From NCBI GenBank assembly GCA_025922755.1, contig JAICHE010000015.1, forward strand, positions 1-12,986: 12,986 nucleotides of DNA. Reading direction: 5' to 3'. The position numbers and the translations under genes were made by a program. Below are positions 1-5,816 of this stretch, one piece after another. The DNA is from Nitrososphaeraceae archaeon. Lineage in GTDB: Archaea > Thermoproteota > Nitrososphaeria > Nitrososphaerales > Nitrosopumilaceae. Position 1 is the first letter of the stretch, and each line of letters begins with the position of its first letter. The notes beneath the pieces were generated by a model that had not been told where the DNA came from, did no database searches, and saw nothing but the letters and a program-made list of their open reading frames with translations.

Positions 1-951
1 AACATCTAATGCATCATCAATCTTCAATTTCTCCTTGAAGATGACAATTGTAGAGTATGATGCAATTCCTATAGCTATTCCAATTACAAATGAATGTTCT
101 ACACTTACAAAACCTGATGCTGGTGTGATACCTGCTAAACCTGCAATGGCTCCGTTTACTGCAGCAACTACAGATGGTTTTCCTGTTCTCATCCAAGATA
201 ATCCTACCCAAATCAAAGCAGATACTGATGAGGCCATGTGAGTTACAATTACAGTGTTTCCTGCAAGAGATCCGGAAGCTAATGCACTTCCTGCGTTAAA
301 GCCAAACCAACCCAACCAAAGCAGTGAAGAACCTACTACGGCAAGTGGAATGCTGTGTGGAATTTCAATTGCAGGACCAAAGAATCTCCTCCGGCCAAGT
401 ACCATGGCAGCCGCTAGCGCACCCATTCCCACACTGGTGTGAATTACAATTCCTCCTGCAAAGTCAACTACACCTAATTGGGCTAACCAACCACCTCCCC
501 ATACCCAGTGAACTAGTGGGTAGTAGATCAGTATAGACCAAGAGGCTATGAATATGATAAACGAACTGAACTTCATTCTTTCTGCTATTGTTCCTGTAAG
601 CAGTAGTGGAGTAATAGCAGCGAACATTAACTGGAATTTTACGAATAATACGCCTGGAATTGTAGGAGCGTAATCAAGGGCTTCATCCCATGGTACGCCT
701 TTTAGGAACACCCAATCCATATTCCCCATTAATCCGCCTGTAGTGTCAGGCCCAAATGATAAGCTAAATCCAAATACAAACCACATCACACTAAGTAATG
801 CCAAACCAAAGAAAATTTGCATGAAAACAGATACGGCATTTTTCTTTCTTAATAAACCAGATTCAAACAGACCAAGTGCAGGGATCATTAAAAGTACTAG
901 GCTTCCTGCTACGAGCATCCATGCGGTATCACCGGTATCTATTGGCAACAT
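1..951 (-). CDS. amt: Ammonium transporter Amt, N-terminal 317 residues (truncated by window edge)
   Basis: Integral membrane channel that moves ammonium/ammonia into the cell. The frame runs from an ATG at 951 off the left edge. Successive hydrophobic helices begin around residue 9. Family landmarks compared with E. coli AmtB: FGFSLSFG (60-67), the Phe gate region QLMFAAIT (F110), TIAERMKF (121-128), WGGGWLA (151-157), the conserved D163 in VDFAGG, the first pore histidine H171 in IVIHTS, and WFGFNAGSA (215-223). The window ends just before the place where the second pore histidine (HGVGG-type motif) should occur, so roughly the last quarter is missing. The ATG is 27 bases below a TATA-like run, which suggests a leaderless message. 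It is divergent from a P-II gene, the usual functional partner of Amt. Family certain; regulation inferred. Confidence 0.95.
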   Translation of the reverse strand, partial: MLPIDTGDTAWMLVAGSLVLLMIPALGLFESGLLRKKNAVSVFMQIFFGLALLSVMWFVFGFSLSFGPDTTGGLMGNMDWVFLKGVPWDEALDYAPTIPGVLFVKFQLMFAAITPLLLTGTIAERMKFSSFIIFIASWSILIYYPLVHWVWGGGWLAQLGVVDFAGGIVIHTSVGMGALAAAMVLGRRRFFGPAIEIPHSIPLAVVGSSLLWLGWFGFNAGSALASGSLAGNTVIVTHMASSVSALIWVGLSWMRTGKPSVVAAVNGAIAGLAGITPASGFVSVEHSFVIGIAIGIASYSTIVIFKEKLKIDDALDV

Positions 952-971
952 TGTTTTCAAGTTTGTGAAAC

Positions 972-984
972 TAAATAATAATAA
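972..984 (-). promoter_or_regulatory. TATA-like element of amt
   Basis: On the minus strand this reads TTATTATTATTTA, centred about 27 bases before the amt ATG. That is the spacing expected if transcription starts at the start codon. Assigned by position and composition only. Confidence 0.4.
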
Positions 985-1000
985 CGAAATTTGATTACTA

Positions 1001-1024
1001 TTTGATAATCACTTGATTATCAAA
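1001..1024. promoter_or_regulatory. Perfect inverted repeat between amt and P-II gene, candidate operator
   Basis: Arms TTTGATAATC (1001-1010) and GATTATCAAA (1015-1024) are perfect 10-base inverted repeats around a 4-base spacer ACTT. The site lies between the two divergent promoters, about 9 bases upstream of the P-II TATA-like box and about 17 bases upstream of the amt box. One dimeric regulator bound here could control both genes. It precedes both genes, so it is not a terminator for either. It does not resemble the methanogen NrpR operator (GGAA-N6-TTCC). The repeat is seen directly; the operator role is inferred. Confidence 0.6.
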
Positions 1025-1032
1025 ATCTGAAA

Positions 1033-1040
1033 CTATTATT
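1033..1040 (+). promoter_or_regulatory. TATA-like element of the first P-II gene
   Basis: CTATTATT is centred about 30 bases upstream of the ATG at 1067 and just downstream of the inverted repeat. Weak match, supported mainly by spacing. Confidence 0.35.
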
Positions 1041-1066
1041 TGTGAAAAATTTTGTAAATCCATCAG

Positions 1067-1396
1067 ATGATAAAGATTCAAGCATTTCTTGGAAACAATG
1101 ACGTAATGGAAATAAGTGAAGCGTTAAAGGAGATTGAAATTGGTGGTTTAACTGTAGGTAAGGTTAGAGGCCGTGGTAAGAGACCTCCTCCCGAAATTCA
1201 CGCTTCCAAAGGAAGTGCAATATTTCAACCTCAATTCAGTCAAAAATATGTCATAGAATTAGTTATTCCAGAAAGTAAAGAAGATCAGGTAATTAACATC
1301 ATTAAGGATAAAGCAACAATTGGAAAAATCTTTGTATCTCCAGTTCTACGAGCAGTAGACATTGCAAGTGGAGATGAAGGAGAATCTGTTATCTAA
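1067..1396 (+). CDS. P-II family nitrogen regulator (divergent GlnK/GlnB)
   Basis: P-II proteins are trimeric sensors of ATP/ADP and 2-oxoglutarate whose T-loop contacts targets such as Amt. The 109 residues match the family length and fold: opening strand MIKIQAFLG, IGGLTVGKVRGRGKR (26-39) like GlnB ITGMTVTEVKGFGRQ, strand YVIELVIP (61-68), and GKIFVSPV (86-93). The T-loop (about 37-58) carries three prolines (40-42) and no tyrosine, so GlnD-type uridylylation is not expected. The B-loop is shortened (TIGKIF where GlnB has TGKIGDGKIF). The C-loop has VDIASG where GlnB has IRIRTG, so both nucleotide-contacting arginines are absent. Nucleotide binding may therefore be changed. It is divergent from amt, suggesting it controls that transporter, and its stop overlaps the next convergent gene by 4 bases. 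Confidence 0.88.
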   Translation: MIKIQAFLGNNDVMEISEALKEIEIGGLTVGKVRGRGKRPPPEIHASKGSAIFQPQFSQKYVIELVIPESKEDQVINIIKDKATIGKIFVSPVLRAVDIASGDEGESVI

Positions 1397-1977
1397 AATT
1401 CTCTGAAATTATTTCCATAAACAACTGTAGGATGTTTAAGTTGTTTTTCAAATGATGGAAGATAACCCATGATACAGTGGTTTACAAAATCGCTAAATGA
1501 TTTAATTCTGTGATCAGAGACTAAAGTTTCATAGTTTTCATCATAAACTGTTTGAAGTCTAAGCAGAGTGTATTTTTGTAGAGGAACTAATCTACTTCTT
1601 TTAATTTTCGGTTTGGGTGGAAATTTTACTTCTTCTATTTCAAGGTCTTGGGTACTTTCAAGAGTATCAATTTCTAAAACTTCTTCCATTTCAGAAACAA
1701 AAATTTTTCCTACTTTATTGGATGTAAAACCAGATTTTTTTGAAATTAGATCAATTACCTTTCGAGCATCTTTTTCTGCTACTACCAGTTCAATTTTAGA
1801 AAGAGGGGTAGTCTTTAAACCAAGAGATGTTCCACCGACTTTAGATCCAGTTTGTTTATCAAAAATTTGATTATCTTCTAAATTTCTTTTATCAATTATT
1901 GTGTAACCCATAGAATTGAGTTTATCAGCAATTATTGTATAGCTAGATCTTTTGATGATTGCCTCAATTTTCTTCAT
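1393..1977 (-). CDS. P-II-like domain fused to a C-terminal domain of unknown type (possibly RHH)
   Basis: A protein of 194 residues, almost twice normal P-II length. Residues 1-105 follow the P-II pattern: MKKIEAIIKRSS at the start, a loop at 35-60 rich in G/S/T/K without tyrosine, strand KIELVVAEKDARKVIDLI (61-78), then VGKIFVSEMEEVLEI (89-103). The C-loop arginines are absent. A charged, Pro-rich linker (about 108-127) leads to residues 128-194. There, IKSFSDFVNHCIMGYL (158-173) resembles helix B of ribbon-helix-helix DNA-binding proteins (compare the S-x-S-x-F-x-x-x-A-x-x-x-Y-L pattern). A frame-internal ATG at 1989 would add MKIN, but the 1977 start sits about 28 bases below a TATA-like box and begins exactly like P-II. 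P-II relation fairly sure; DNA binding is a guess. Confidence 0.8.
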   Translation of the reverse strand: MKKIEAIIKRSSYTIIADKLNSMGYTIIDKRNLEDNQIFDKQTGSKVGGTSLGLKTTPLSKIELVVAEKDARKVIDLISKKSGFTSNKVGKIFVSEMEEVLEIDTLESTQDLEIEEVKFPPKPKIKRSRLVPLQKYTLLRLQTVYDENYETLVSDHRIKSFSDFVNHCIMGYLPSFEKQLKHPTVVYGNNFREF

Positions 1978-2000
1978 GTTAATTTTCAAAAATTTGGTTA

Positions 2001-2010
2001 TTTATTATAC
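2001..2010 (-). promoter_or_regulatory. TATA-like element of the P-II fusion gene
   Basis: GTATAATAAA on the minus strand is centred about 28 bases before the ATG at 1977 but only about 16 before the ATG at 1989. This favours the downstream start and a leaderless message. Just upstream (2017-2024) lies ATTATCAA, matching part of one arm of the amt/P-II inverted repeat. Confidence 0.45.
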
Positions 2011-2110
2011 TATCTAATTATCAAGCCCGAAAATGTGATTTTTTAGGATTAATAGAAAGTTTTTTAGAATTTTTATTGAAAATATTAGAGGTACATTAGA
2101 CTTTCAAAAA

Positions 2111-2365
2111 TTATTTCTTTTTTGATTTTTTCTTGTCTTTTCTGGAATCTTTTCTATCTGCTTTTCGTTCTTTTCTGATATTGATTACTCCCTTGAGAAT
2201 TATGGGGAGAGCTACTGCAAATAATACAATTACAAACCATCCGGGAATTTCAGATGCAGCTTCCTCGGGAGAAATATCAGTTCCTGAAGTAACAACAACC
2301 TCAAACATTATTGTGGGGATAAACCAAACGCAAAGCCCTAAAATCAACCAATAGAGGCCCTTCAT
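2111..2365 (-). CDS. Small two-helix membrane protein with Lys-rich tail
   Basis: Not recognised. The 84 residues contain two hydrophobic helices (about 3-25 and 43-60), separated by an acidic loop with DISPEEAASE (30-39). The final 25 or so residues are almost entirely charged, mainly Lys with Arg and Asp, and should lie in the cytoplasm by the positive-inside rule. This predicts both termini inside with a short outside loop. A strong TATA-like box 27 bases above the ATG supports this start and shows it is probably transcribed on its own, although it follows another small membrane gene 52 bases upstream on the same strand. No enzymatic motif is visible. Confidence 0.7.
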   Translation of the reverse strand: MKGLYWLILGLCVWFIPTIMFEVVVTSGTDISPEEAASEIPGWFVIVLFAVALPIILKGVINIRKERKADRKDSRKDKKKSKKK

Positions 2366-2387
2366 AATATTTTCATTTTGTTACTGC

Positions 2388-2397
2388 TTTATAATTT
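2388..2397 (-). promoter_or_regulatory. TATA box of the Lys-tailed membrane protein gene
   Basis: AAATTATAAA on the minus strand, centred about 27 bases before the ATG at 2365. One of the clearest TATA boxes in the window. Confidence 0.5.
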
Positions 2398-2417
2398 GAG
2401 AATAAAGAATTAAGATA

Positions 2418-2612
2418 TCAATTTACAGATTCAGGTCTATACTTTTTTTGAAAATACATTCGAATTTGGTATGTGACTAATCCATATCCAGGGATTAGAA
2501 CAATAAAGTATAGTGCCTTAAGCCATCCATCAAGATGATCTAGTTTAAGAACCAGATTTGTGCTAAGATAAATTAACACTCCTGCAAAAACAAATGTCCA
2601 AACTAAAGACAA
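2418..2612 (-). CDS. Small two-helix membrane protein
   Basis: Not recognised. The 64 residues hold two hydrophobic stretches (about 4-22 and 31-50), joined by KLDHLDGWLK and ending in a basic tail (YFQKKYRPESVN). The only start giving the first helix is TTG at 2612. It lies 15 bases after the stop of the DUF6659-like gene, so the two probably form an operon. A weak AGGT lies about 10 bases ahead of the TTG; no TATA box is evident in the 15-base gap. The start is the least certain part. The protein looks like a minimal membrane protein without catalytic residues. Confidence 0.6.
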   Translation of the reverse strand: MSLVWTFVFAGVLIYLSTNLVLKLDHLDGWLKALYFIVLIPGYGLVTYQIRMYFQKKYRPESVN

Positions 2613-2627
2613 TTTTTTAAAACCTAG

Positions 2628-2984
2628 TTATTCATCGGGGATTATTTGTTTAACTTTAGAAATAATCTCCATGTAATTTGCTCCTGGTTCAGAACTTAGT
2701 AAAAGAAGATTTCCATCATTTAATAACAGACTGATTAATGTAACTTTGTCAAATTCTGTAATGTTAGTTTTTTCGCTACCAATTTTATGAGCTAAGTTTT
2801 GAATACTGGTCCATCTCTGAAAGGTATAGTGAACTGACATTTTTACTTCATCTGGACTAAGTAACCTATCTGAATCATTTCTATTACTTTCCACAGCAAG
2901 ATCTCCTCTAGAATTTAAGACTCCGCTAAACCTTACATGAGGTTCAATTTCTAAGACTTTGTCACATAATTCTTTATGATTCAT
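2628..2984 (-). CDS. DUF6659-like thaumarchaeal protein
   Basis: A soluble protein of 118 residues. The layout resembles the thaumarchaeal family I recall as DUF6659: an N-terminal LCDKVLEIEPHVRFSGVLNSRGDLAVE (6-32), then DEVKMSVHYTFQRW (45-58), a polar middle, FDKVTLISLLLNDGNLLLLSSEP (78-100) and a final helix ISKVKQIIP. The alternation of a strand ending in N-x-x-G-D/E-L with a later hydrophobic strand pair suggests a roadblock/profilin-like fold, but that is inferred. Function is unknown. It leads a probable two-gene unit with the TTG-started membrane protein. A TATA-like CATAATA about 29 bases before the ATG supports this start. Confidence 0.75.
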   Translation of the reverse strand: MNHKELCDKVLEIEPHVRFSGVLNSRGDLAVESNRNDSDRLLSPDEVKMSVHYTFQRWTSIQNLAHKIGSEKTNITEFDKVTLISLLLNDGNLLLLSSEPGANYMEIISKVKQIIPDE

Positions 2985-3010
2985 TTCTATTTTTCCTGAA
3001 AAAATATCCC

Positions 3011-3017
3011 TATTATG
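3011..3017 (-). promoter_or_regulatory. TATA-like element of the DUF6659-like gene
   Basis: CATAATA on the minus strand, about 29 bases before the ATG at 2984. Called from position and composition. The rest of 2985-3134 is AT-rich and shows no other gene or structure. Confidence 0.35.
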
Positions 3018-3105
3018 TGTATTATTTTTTTTCTATCCTGAGTTTATAGAATATTAATAAAAATAATTATTATGAGTTATTTTTCCTAACCGGTTTGAAA
3101 TTCAG

Positions 3106-3114
3106 ATAAAAATA
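3106..3114 (+). promoter_or_regulatory. TATA-like element of the tandem micro-genes
   Basis: ATAAAAATA is centred about 25 bases before the ATG at 3135, supporting a leaderless start there rather than at the in-frame ATG at 3159. Confidence 0.4.
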
Positions 3115-3134
3115 CTAAGGTCAATTAGGGATAT

Positions 3135-3311
3135 ATGGAACTTTTTTCACGCTTTTGTATGGCAAAATATGATGGTCTACTTGGTCAACCAGTTCTTGAA
3201 GTAGAAGAACCTGACAAAGAAGGTGGAATTACCTTTATTTTCAAAGATAACAGGTTTTTATTCATTAAGGCTGTAGATGGAAAAATTGAGACCGTATCGA
3301 TTCCAGAATAG
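3135..3311 (+). CDS. Micro-gene 1 of a tandem pair (58 residues), unknown function
   Basis: Not recognised. The protein begins MELFSRFCMAKYDGLLGQ and continues with a segment (21-56) carrying EEPDKEGGITFIFKDN and IKAVDGKIE. The alternating hydrophobic pattern suggests a small beta-sheet. Coding status is supported by homology to the next micro-gene: over 36 aligned residues without gaps, 18 are identical, including V-E-x-P-D, G-G-x-T-x-I-F, I-K-x-V-D-G-K. Chance frames would not share this. A TATA-like box lies about 25 bases upstream. An internal in-frame ATG (3159) would give 50 residues and keep the whole conserved part. Confidence 0.7.
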   Translation: MELFSRFCMAKYDGLLGQPVLEVEEPDKEGGITFIFKDNRFLFIKAVDGKIETVSIPE

Positions 3312-3320
3312 GTGAAAAAT

Positions 3321-3467
3321 GTGGAAAAATTTGATCAAATCAAAATGCAAGAATTGGTAAAAGTTGAAGATCCGGACTCTGATGGAGGATTAACTTTGAT
3401 ATTCCAAGAAAACAAAAAACTGCAAATCAAAATCGTAGATGGAAAACTAGTATCAGAGTTTATTTAA
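3321..3467 (+). CDS. Micro-gene 2 of a tandem pair (48 residues), paralogue of micro-gene 1
   Basis: Starts at GTG 3321, nine bases after the stop of micro-gene 1. GGTGA at 3311-3315, five bases before this GTG, matches the archaeal anti-Shine-Dalgarno, as expected for an internal operon gene. An upstream in-frame GTG (3312) overlaps that site and is less likely. The product reads MEKFDQIKMQELVKVEDPDS, followed by DGGLTLIFQENKKLQIKIVDGK. It is half identical to the 36-residue core of micro-gene 1, so the pair arose by tandem duplication. Highly acidic/lysine-rich, no Cys. Function unknown. Its stop overlaps that of the convergent phosphatase gene by 4 bases. Confidence 0.68.
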   Translation: MEKFDQIKMQELVKVEDPDSDGGLTLIFQENKKLQIKIVDGKLVSEFI

Positions 3468-3958
3468 TTTCTCACGTGTTTTTGATAAAAAGTAATTGCT
3501 AATTCTTGGGTTTCAGACTGGATAGAACCCGGTCTTTCTTTTCTAATTTTATTTATTGCTTCTTCTGCTGAAAATTTCTTATACTTTACAAGATAACATG
3601 CCAAAATAGTTCCTGCTCTTCCCATTCCTGCTGCACAATGAACCATCACTGCTTGATTACCAGTTATTTTTTCATGAATAAAATCAACTGCTAAATCTAT
3701 TTTTTCCATATCAGGAGCTGTTAGATCTGGTGTTGGAACATGTAAGTATCCAATTTCATTTACCCATTCTTCAGGTAATGAATTTTCAGTCATGGTCACA
3801 ATTGACTTTACTCCTTGTTTTAGAATCCAATCTAACTCATCCAAACTTGTTGGTATGCCAGAACCTGCAAGTTTCTCATCAATCAACCAAGAGAAATTTG
3901 TAGGTCGTTTGGTAATTTTACCATGTACTTTTCTCCATACATTTCCTGGTTTGCTCAT
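3464..3958 (-). CDS. DUSP23-like dual-specificity/tyrosine protein phosphatase
   Basis: Cytoplasmic cysteine-based phosphatase acting on phosphotyrosine/serine/threonine or another phosphoester. The signature HCAAGMGRAGT (107-117) gives nucleophile C108 and phosphate-binding R114. The likely general acid is D78 in VPTPDLTAPD. The N-terminal NFSWLIDEKLAGSGIP (21-36), the GVKSIVTMTE strand (49-58), LACYLVKYKKFSAEEAI (119-135) and KERPGSIQSETQE (140-152) follow human DUSP23/VHZ closely across its entire length. The 164 residues form a single domain with no membrane segment. It is divergent from the radical SAM gene (84 bases between starts). A TATA-like AAAATATA lies about 23 bases before the ATG. 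Physiological substrate cannot be read from sequence. Confidence 0.92.
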   Translation of the reverse strand: MSKPGNVWRKVHGKITKRPTNFSWLIDEKLAGSGIPTSLDELDWILKQGVKSIVTMTENSLPEEWVNEIGYLHVPTPDLTAPDMEKIDLAVDFIHEKITGNQAVMVHCAAGMGRAGTILACYLVKYKKFSAEEAINKIRKERPGSIQSETQELAITFYQKHVRN

Positions 3959-3977
3959 AGATATTGATTGTAAATTC

Positions 3978-3985
3978 TATATTTT
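3978..3985 (-). promoter_or_regulatory. TATA-like element of the phosphatase gene
   Basis: AAAATATA on the minus strand, about 23 bases before the ATG at 3958. With the element at 4011-4018 it makes 3959-4042 a bidirectional promoter region. Confidence 0.35.
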
Positions 3986-4010
3986 TAGGATTGCGAATGA
4001 TACAGTCACC

Positions 4011-4018
4011 TTATATGC
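4011..4018 (+). promoter_or_regulatory. TATA-like element of amrS
   Basis: TTATATGC is centred about 28 bases before the ATG at 4043, consistent with a leaderless start there. An out-of-frame ATG at 4036 soon meets stops and is not used. Confidence 0.4.
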
Positions 4019-4042
4019 CAAATAAGTATAGTATAATGTCAA

Positions 4043-5101
4043 ATGGGCAAGGAAGCTATTCTTTATGAAAAATTACCTAATAACAAAGTGAGATGTACTG
4101 CATGTGCAAGATATTGTGAGATGGCTGAAGGCCAAATTGGTTTGTGTGGAATCCGTGGAAATAATCATGGAAAGTTAGATTTGTTTGTGTATGGTAAAGT
4201 AATTGCAGGTCATGTAGACCCAATTGAAAAAAAACCAGTAACACATTATCATCCAGGCTCAAAAGTATATTCAATTGCCACTACTGGGTGTAATTGGCTT
4301 TGTAAATACTGTCAAAATTACGATATTAGTCAACGAAGGAAAATTGAGGGAGTTGATATGACTCCAGAACAGGTTGTACAAACTGCTTTAGATAATGGAG
4401 CAGATGGTATTGCTTATACCTATAATGAGCCATCAATTTTCATAGAGTTTGCTAGAGATTGCGGAGTAATTGCACATCAAAAAAATCTATACAACATTTT
4501 TGTTTCGAATGGTTATGATACTCCAGAATCTGTAAAAATGATGGGAGAATTTTTAGATTCAATAACTGTAGATTTCAAAGGTAGTGCTGAACCAGAATTT
4601 ACAAGAAAATACATTGGAGTTCCTGATCCCAAACCAGTTTTTGATACACTTCTAGAAATTCGAGACAAAACAAAAATTCACGTGGAGATTACAGACTTGG
4701 TTGTTCCAGAAGTTGGTGACAGTTTAGAGTATGCAGAAAAATTATGCAAGTTTGTTTATGATGAATTTGGGCCAGAGATGCCTATTCATTTTTTACGTTT
4801 TCATCCTGATTATAAAATGATGGAATTTGATTCTACTCCCGTGAAAACATTAGAAAAACATCACGAGGTAGCAAAGAAAATTGGATTGAAATATGCATAT
4901 ATTGGAAATGTCCCAGGCCATCCATTAGAACACACCTATTGTCCTGAATGTAAAAACATTGTAATTAAGAGATTTAGTTTTGATATTGAATCATGGCATC
5001 TTGATGAAAAAAATCAATGTGAGTTTTGTGGAAATAAGATTCCAATTGTGGGAAAACTTTCAAAAAATTACAAAAAAAATAGATTTCATTTTGTTCAATA
5101 A
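4043..5101 (+). CDS. amrS: AmmeMemoRadiSam system radical SAM enzyme
   Basis: Radical S-adenosylmethionine protein of the conserved AmmeMemoRadiSam trio (AMMECR1, MEMO and this enzyme), whose reaction is not settled. Features in order: a Cys-rich N-terminus CTACARYC...GLCGIRGN (C18, C21, C25, C35); HVDPIEKKPVTHYHPGS (57-73); the cluster motif CNWLCKYCQN (C83, C87, C90), the CxxxCxxC that binds [4Fe-4S] and SAM; YNEPSIFIEF (127-136); SNGY (155-158); and a C-terminal zinc-ribbon-like pair CPEC (300-303) and CEFC (326-329). The order and the phrase DPIEKKPVTH are diagnostic for this family. The 352 residues are full length. Neither partner gene lies in the window. The 3' end overlaps the convergent cyclase-family gene by 7 bases. 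Confidence 0.93.
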   Translation: MGKEAILYEKLPNNKVRCTACARYCEMAEGQIGLCGIRGNNHGKLDLFVYGKVIAGHVDPIEKKPVTHYHPGSKVYSIATTGCNWLCKYCQNYDISQRRKIEGVDMTPEQVVQTALDNGADGIAYTYNEPSIFIEFARDCGVIAHQKNLYNIFVSNGYDTPESVKMMGEFLDSITVDFKGSAEPEFTRKYIGVPDPKPVFDTLLEIRDKTKIHVEITDLVVPEVGDSLEYAEKLCKFVYDEFGPEMPIHFLRFHPDYKMMEFDSTPVKTLEKHHEVAKKIGLKYAYIGNVPGHPLEHTYCPECKNIVIKRFSFDIESWHLDEKNQCEFCGNKIPIVGKLSKNYKKNRFHFVQ

Positions 5102-5739
5102 TTAGCAATTGCTCGTACGGGGGATCCTGTAGCATTTTTTAGTTTAAGGGGTAAAATGATAAAATCAAAACTTAATTTTGGAATTTTTTCTAAGTTAGAT
5201 AGATTTTCGACAATCAAAATGTTGTTTTTTGCCAATATTTTATGAGTAGAAAATTGATTATTTGCTCCTCGATCTATGCTAGGCGAATCTATTCCCACTA
5301 AATTGATTTTTTTTGAAACCAAATAATTAGCGGCTGACTTTGATAAACCTGGATTATTTAAAAAATAATTATTTTTTTTCAAATTTTTTTGCCAGCCTGT
5401 AAAAAAAAATACTGAAGAAAAATTTTTTATTTTTCCATATTTTTGCTCAAAATCAAGTAGATCTTTTTTTGTAATTTCTTGATTTTTTTCTTTCCTAGTT
5501 TTGATTAATAATGCACTTCCCATTAGTCGGTTTAGGGAAATTTGATGGATTTTTTTTCCGTTTTTTGTAAAATGATAAGGTGCATCGATATGTGTTCCTG
5601 TATGAGAGCTTAAAAATAACAATTCTAAATTGTATTGATCATCTTCGATAGTAGACCAATTGAGAAATTGTGGTGTAGGAGAACCAGGGAAGCTGGGGAT
5701 TTTTTCAGAAATTGTTAGGGTCAGATCTAGATGTTTCAC
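5095..5739 (-). CDS. Cyclase family protein (kynurenine-formamidase-like metal hydrolase)
   Basis: Member of the cyclase/KynB superfamily of metal-dependent amide hydrolases. The 214 residues open with DLTLTISEKIPSFPGSPTP (5-23), the usual start of the family, followed by the metal motif HTGTHIDAPYHF: H46, H50, D52 and H56. Later come VGIDSPSIDR (148-157) and a C-terminal PLKLKNATGSPVRAIA, both typical. Substrate is unresolved: kynurenine formamidase, isatin hydrolase and other activities share this scaffold. The start is GTG 5739; an ATG overlapping it (5741) runs at once into TGA. No clear TATA box is seen. The gene has many long A and T runs, more than its neighbours. Its 3' end overlaps the radical SAM gene. 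Confidence 0.87.
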   Translation of the reverse strand: MKHLDLTLTISEKIPSFPGSPTPQFLNWSTIEDDQYNLELLFLSSHTGTHIDAPYHFTKNGKKIHQISLNRLMGSALLIKTRKEKNQEITKKDLLDFEQKYGKIKNFSSVFFFTGWQKNLKKNNYFLNNPGLSKSAANYLVSKKINLVGIDSPSIDRGANNQFSTHKILAKNNILIVENLSNLEKIPKLSFDFIILPLKLKNATGSPVRAIANY

Positions 5740-5788
5740 ATCAATGAATCCAAATAGTGGTTAATCAGTTTTTGAATTCTATGAAAAG

Positions 5789-5796
5789 TTAAATAC
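5789..5796 (+). promoter_or_regulatory. TATA-like element of the AsnC-domain gene
   Basis: TTAAATAC is centred about 25 bases before the ATG at 5817 but only about 10 before the in-frame ATG at 5802. It therefore decides for the shorter protein. Confidence 0.45.
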
Positions 5797-5816
5797 TCTT
5801 TATGAAAATCTGCAAC

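Noticed and set aside
35..994. Several plus-strand open frames (35-241, 254-442, 324-536, 743-994) and a minus one (17-211)
   Set aside because: They lie in other frames of the amt gene, whose minus-strand reading carries all Amt motifs without interruption. None has recognisable domains.
1001..1024. Inverted repeat as an intrinsic terminator
   Set aside because: It lies upstream of both divergent start codons, so no gene ends there, and it has no adjoining T-run that would serve either gene.
1001..1024. NrpR operator
   Set aside because: The GGAA-N6-TTCC pattern of methanogen NrpR sites is absent.
5802..5816. Longer start of the AsnC-domain protein (ATG 5802)
   Set aside because: It lies only about 10 bases from the TATA-like element, whereas ATG 5817 has normal leaderless spacing and starts directly at the domain's first strand.
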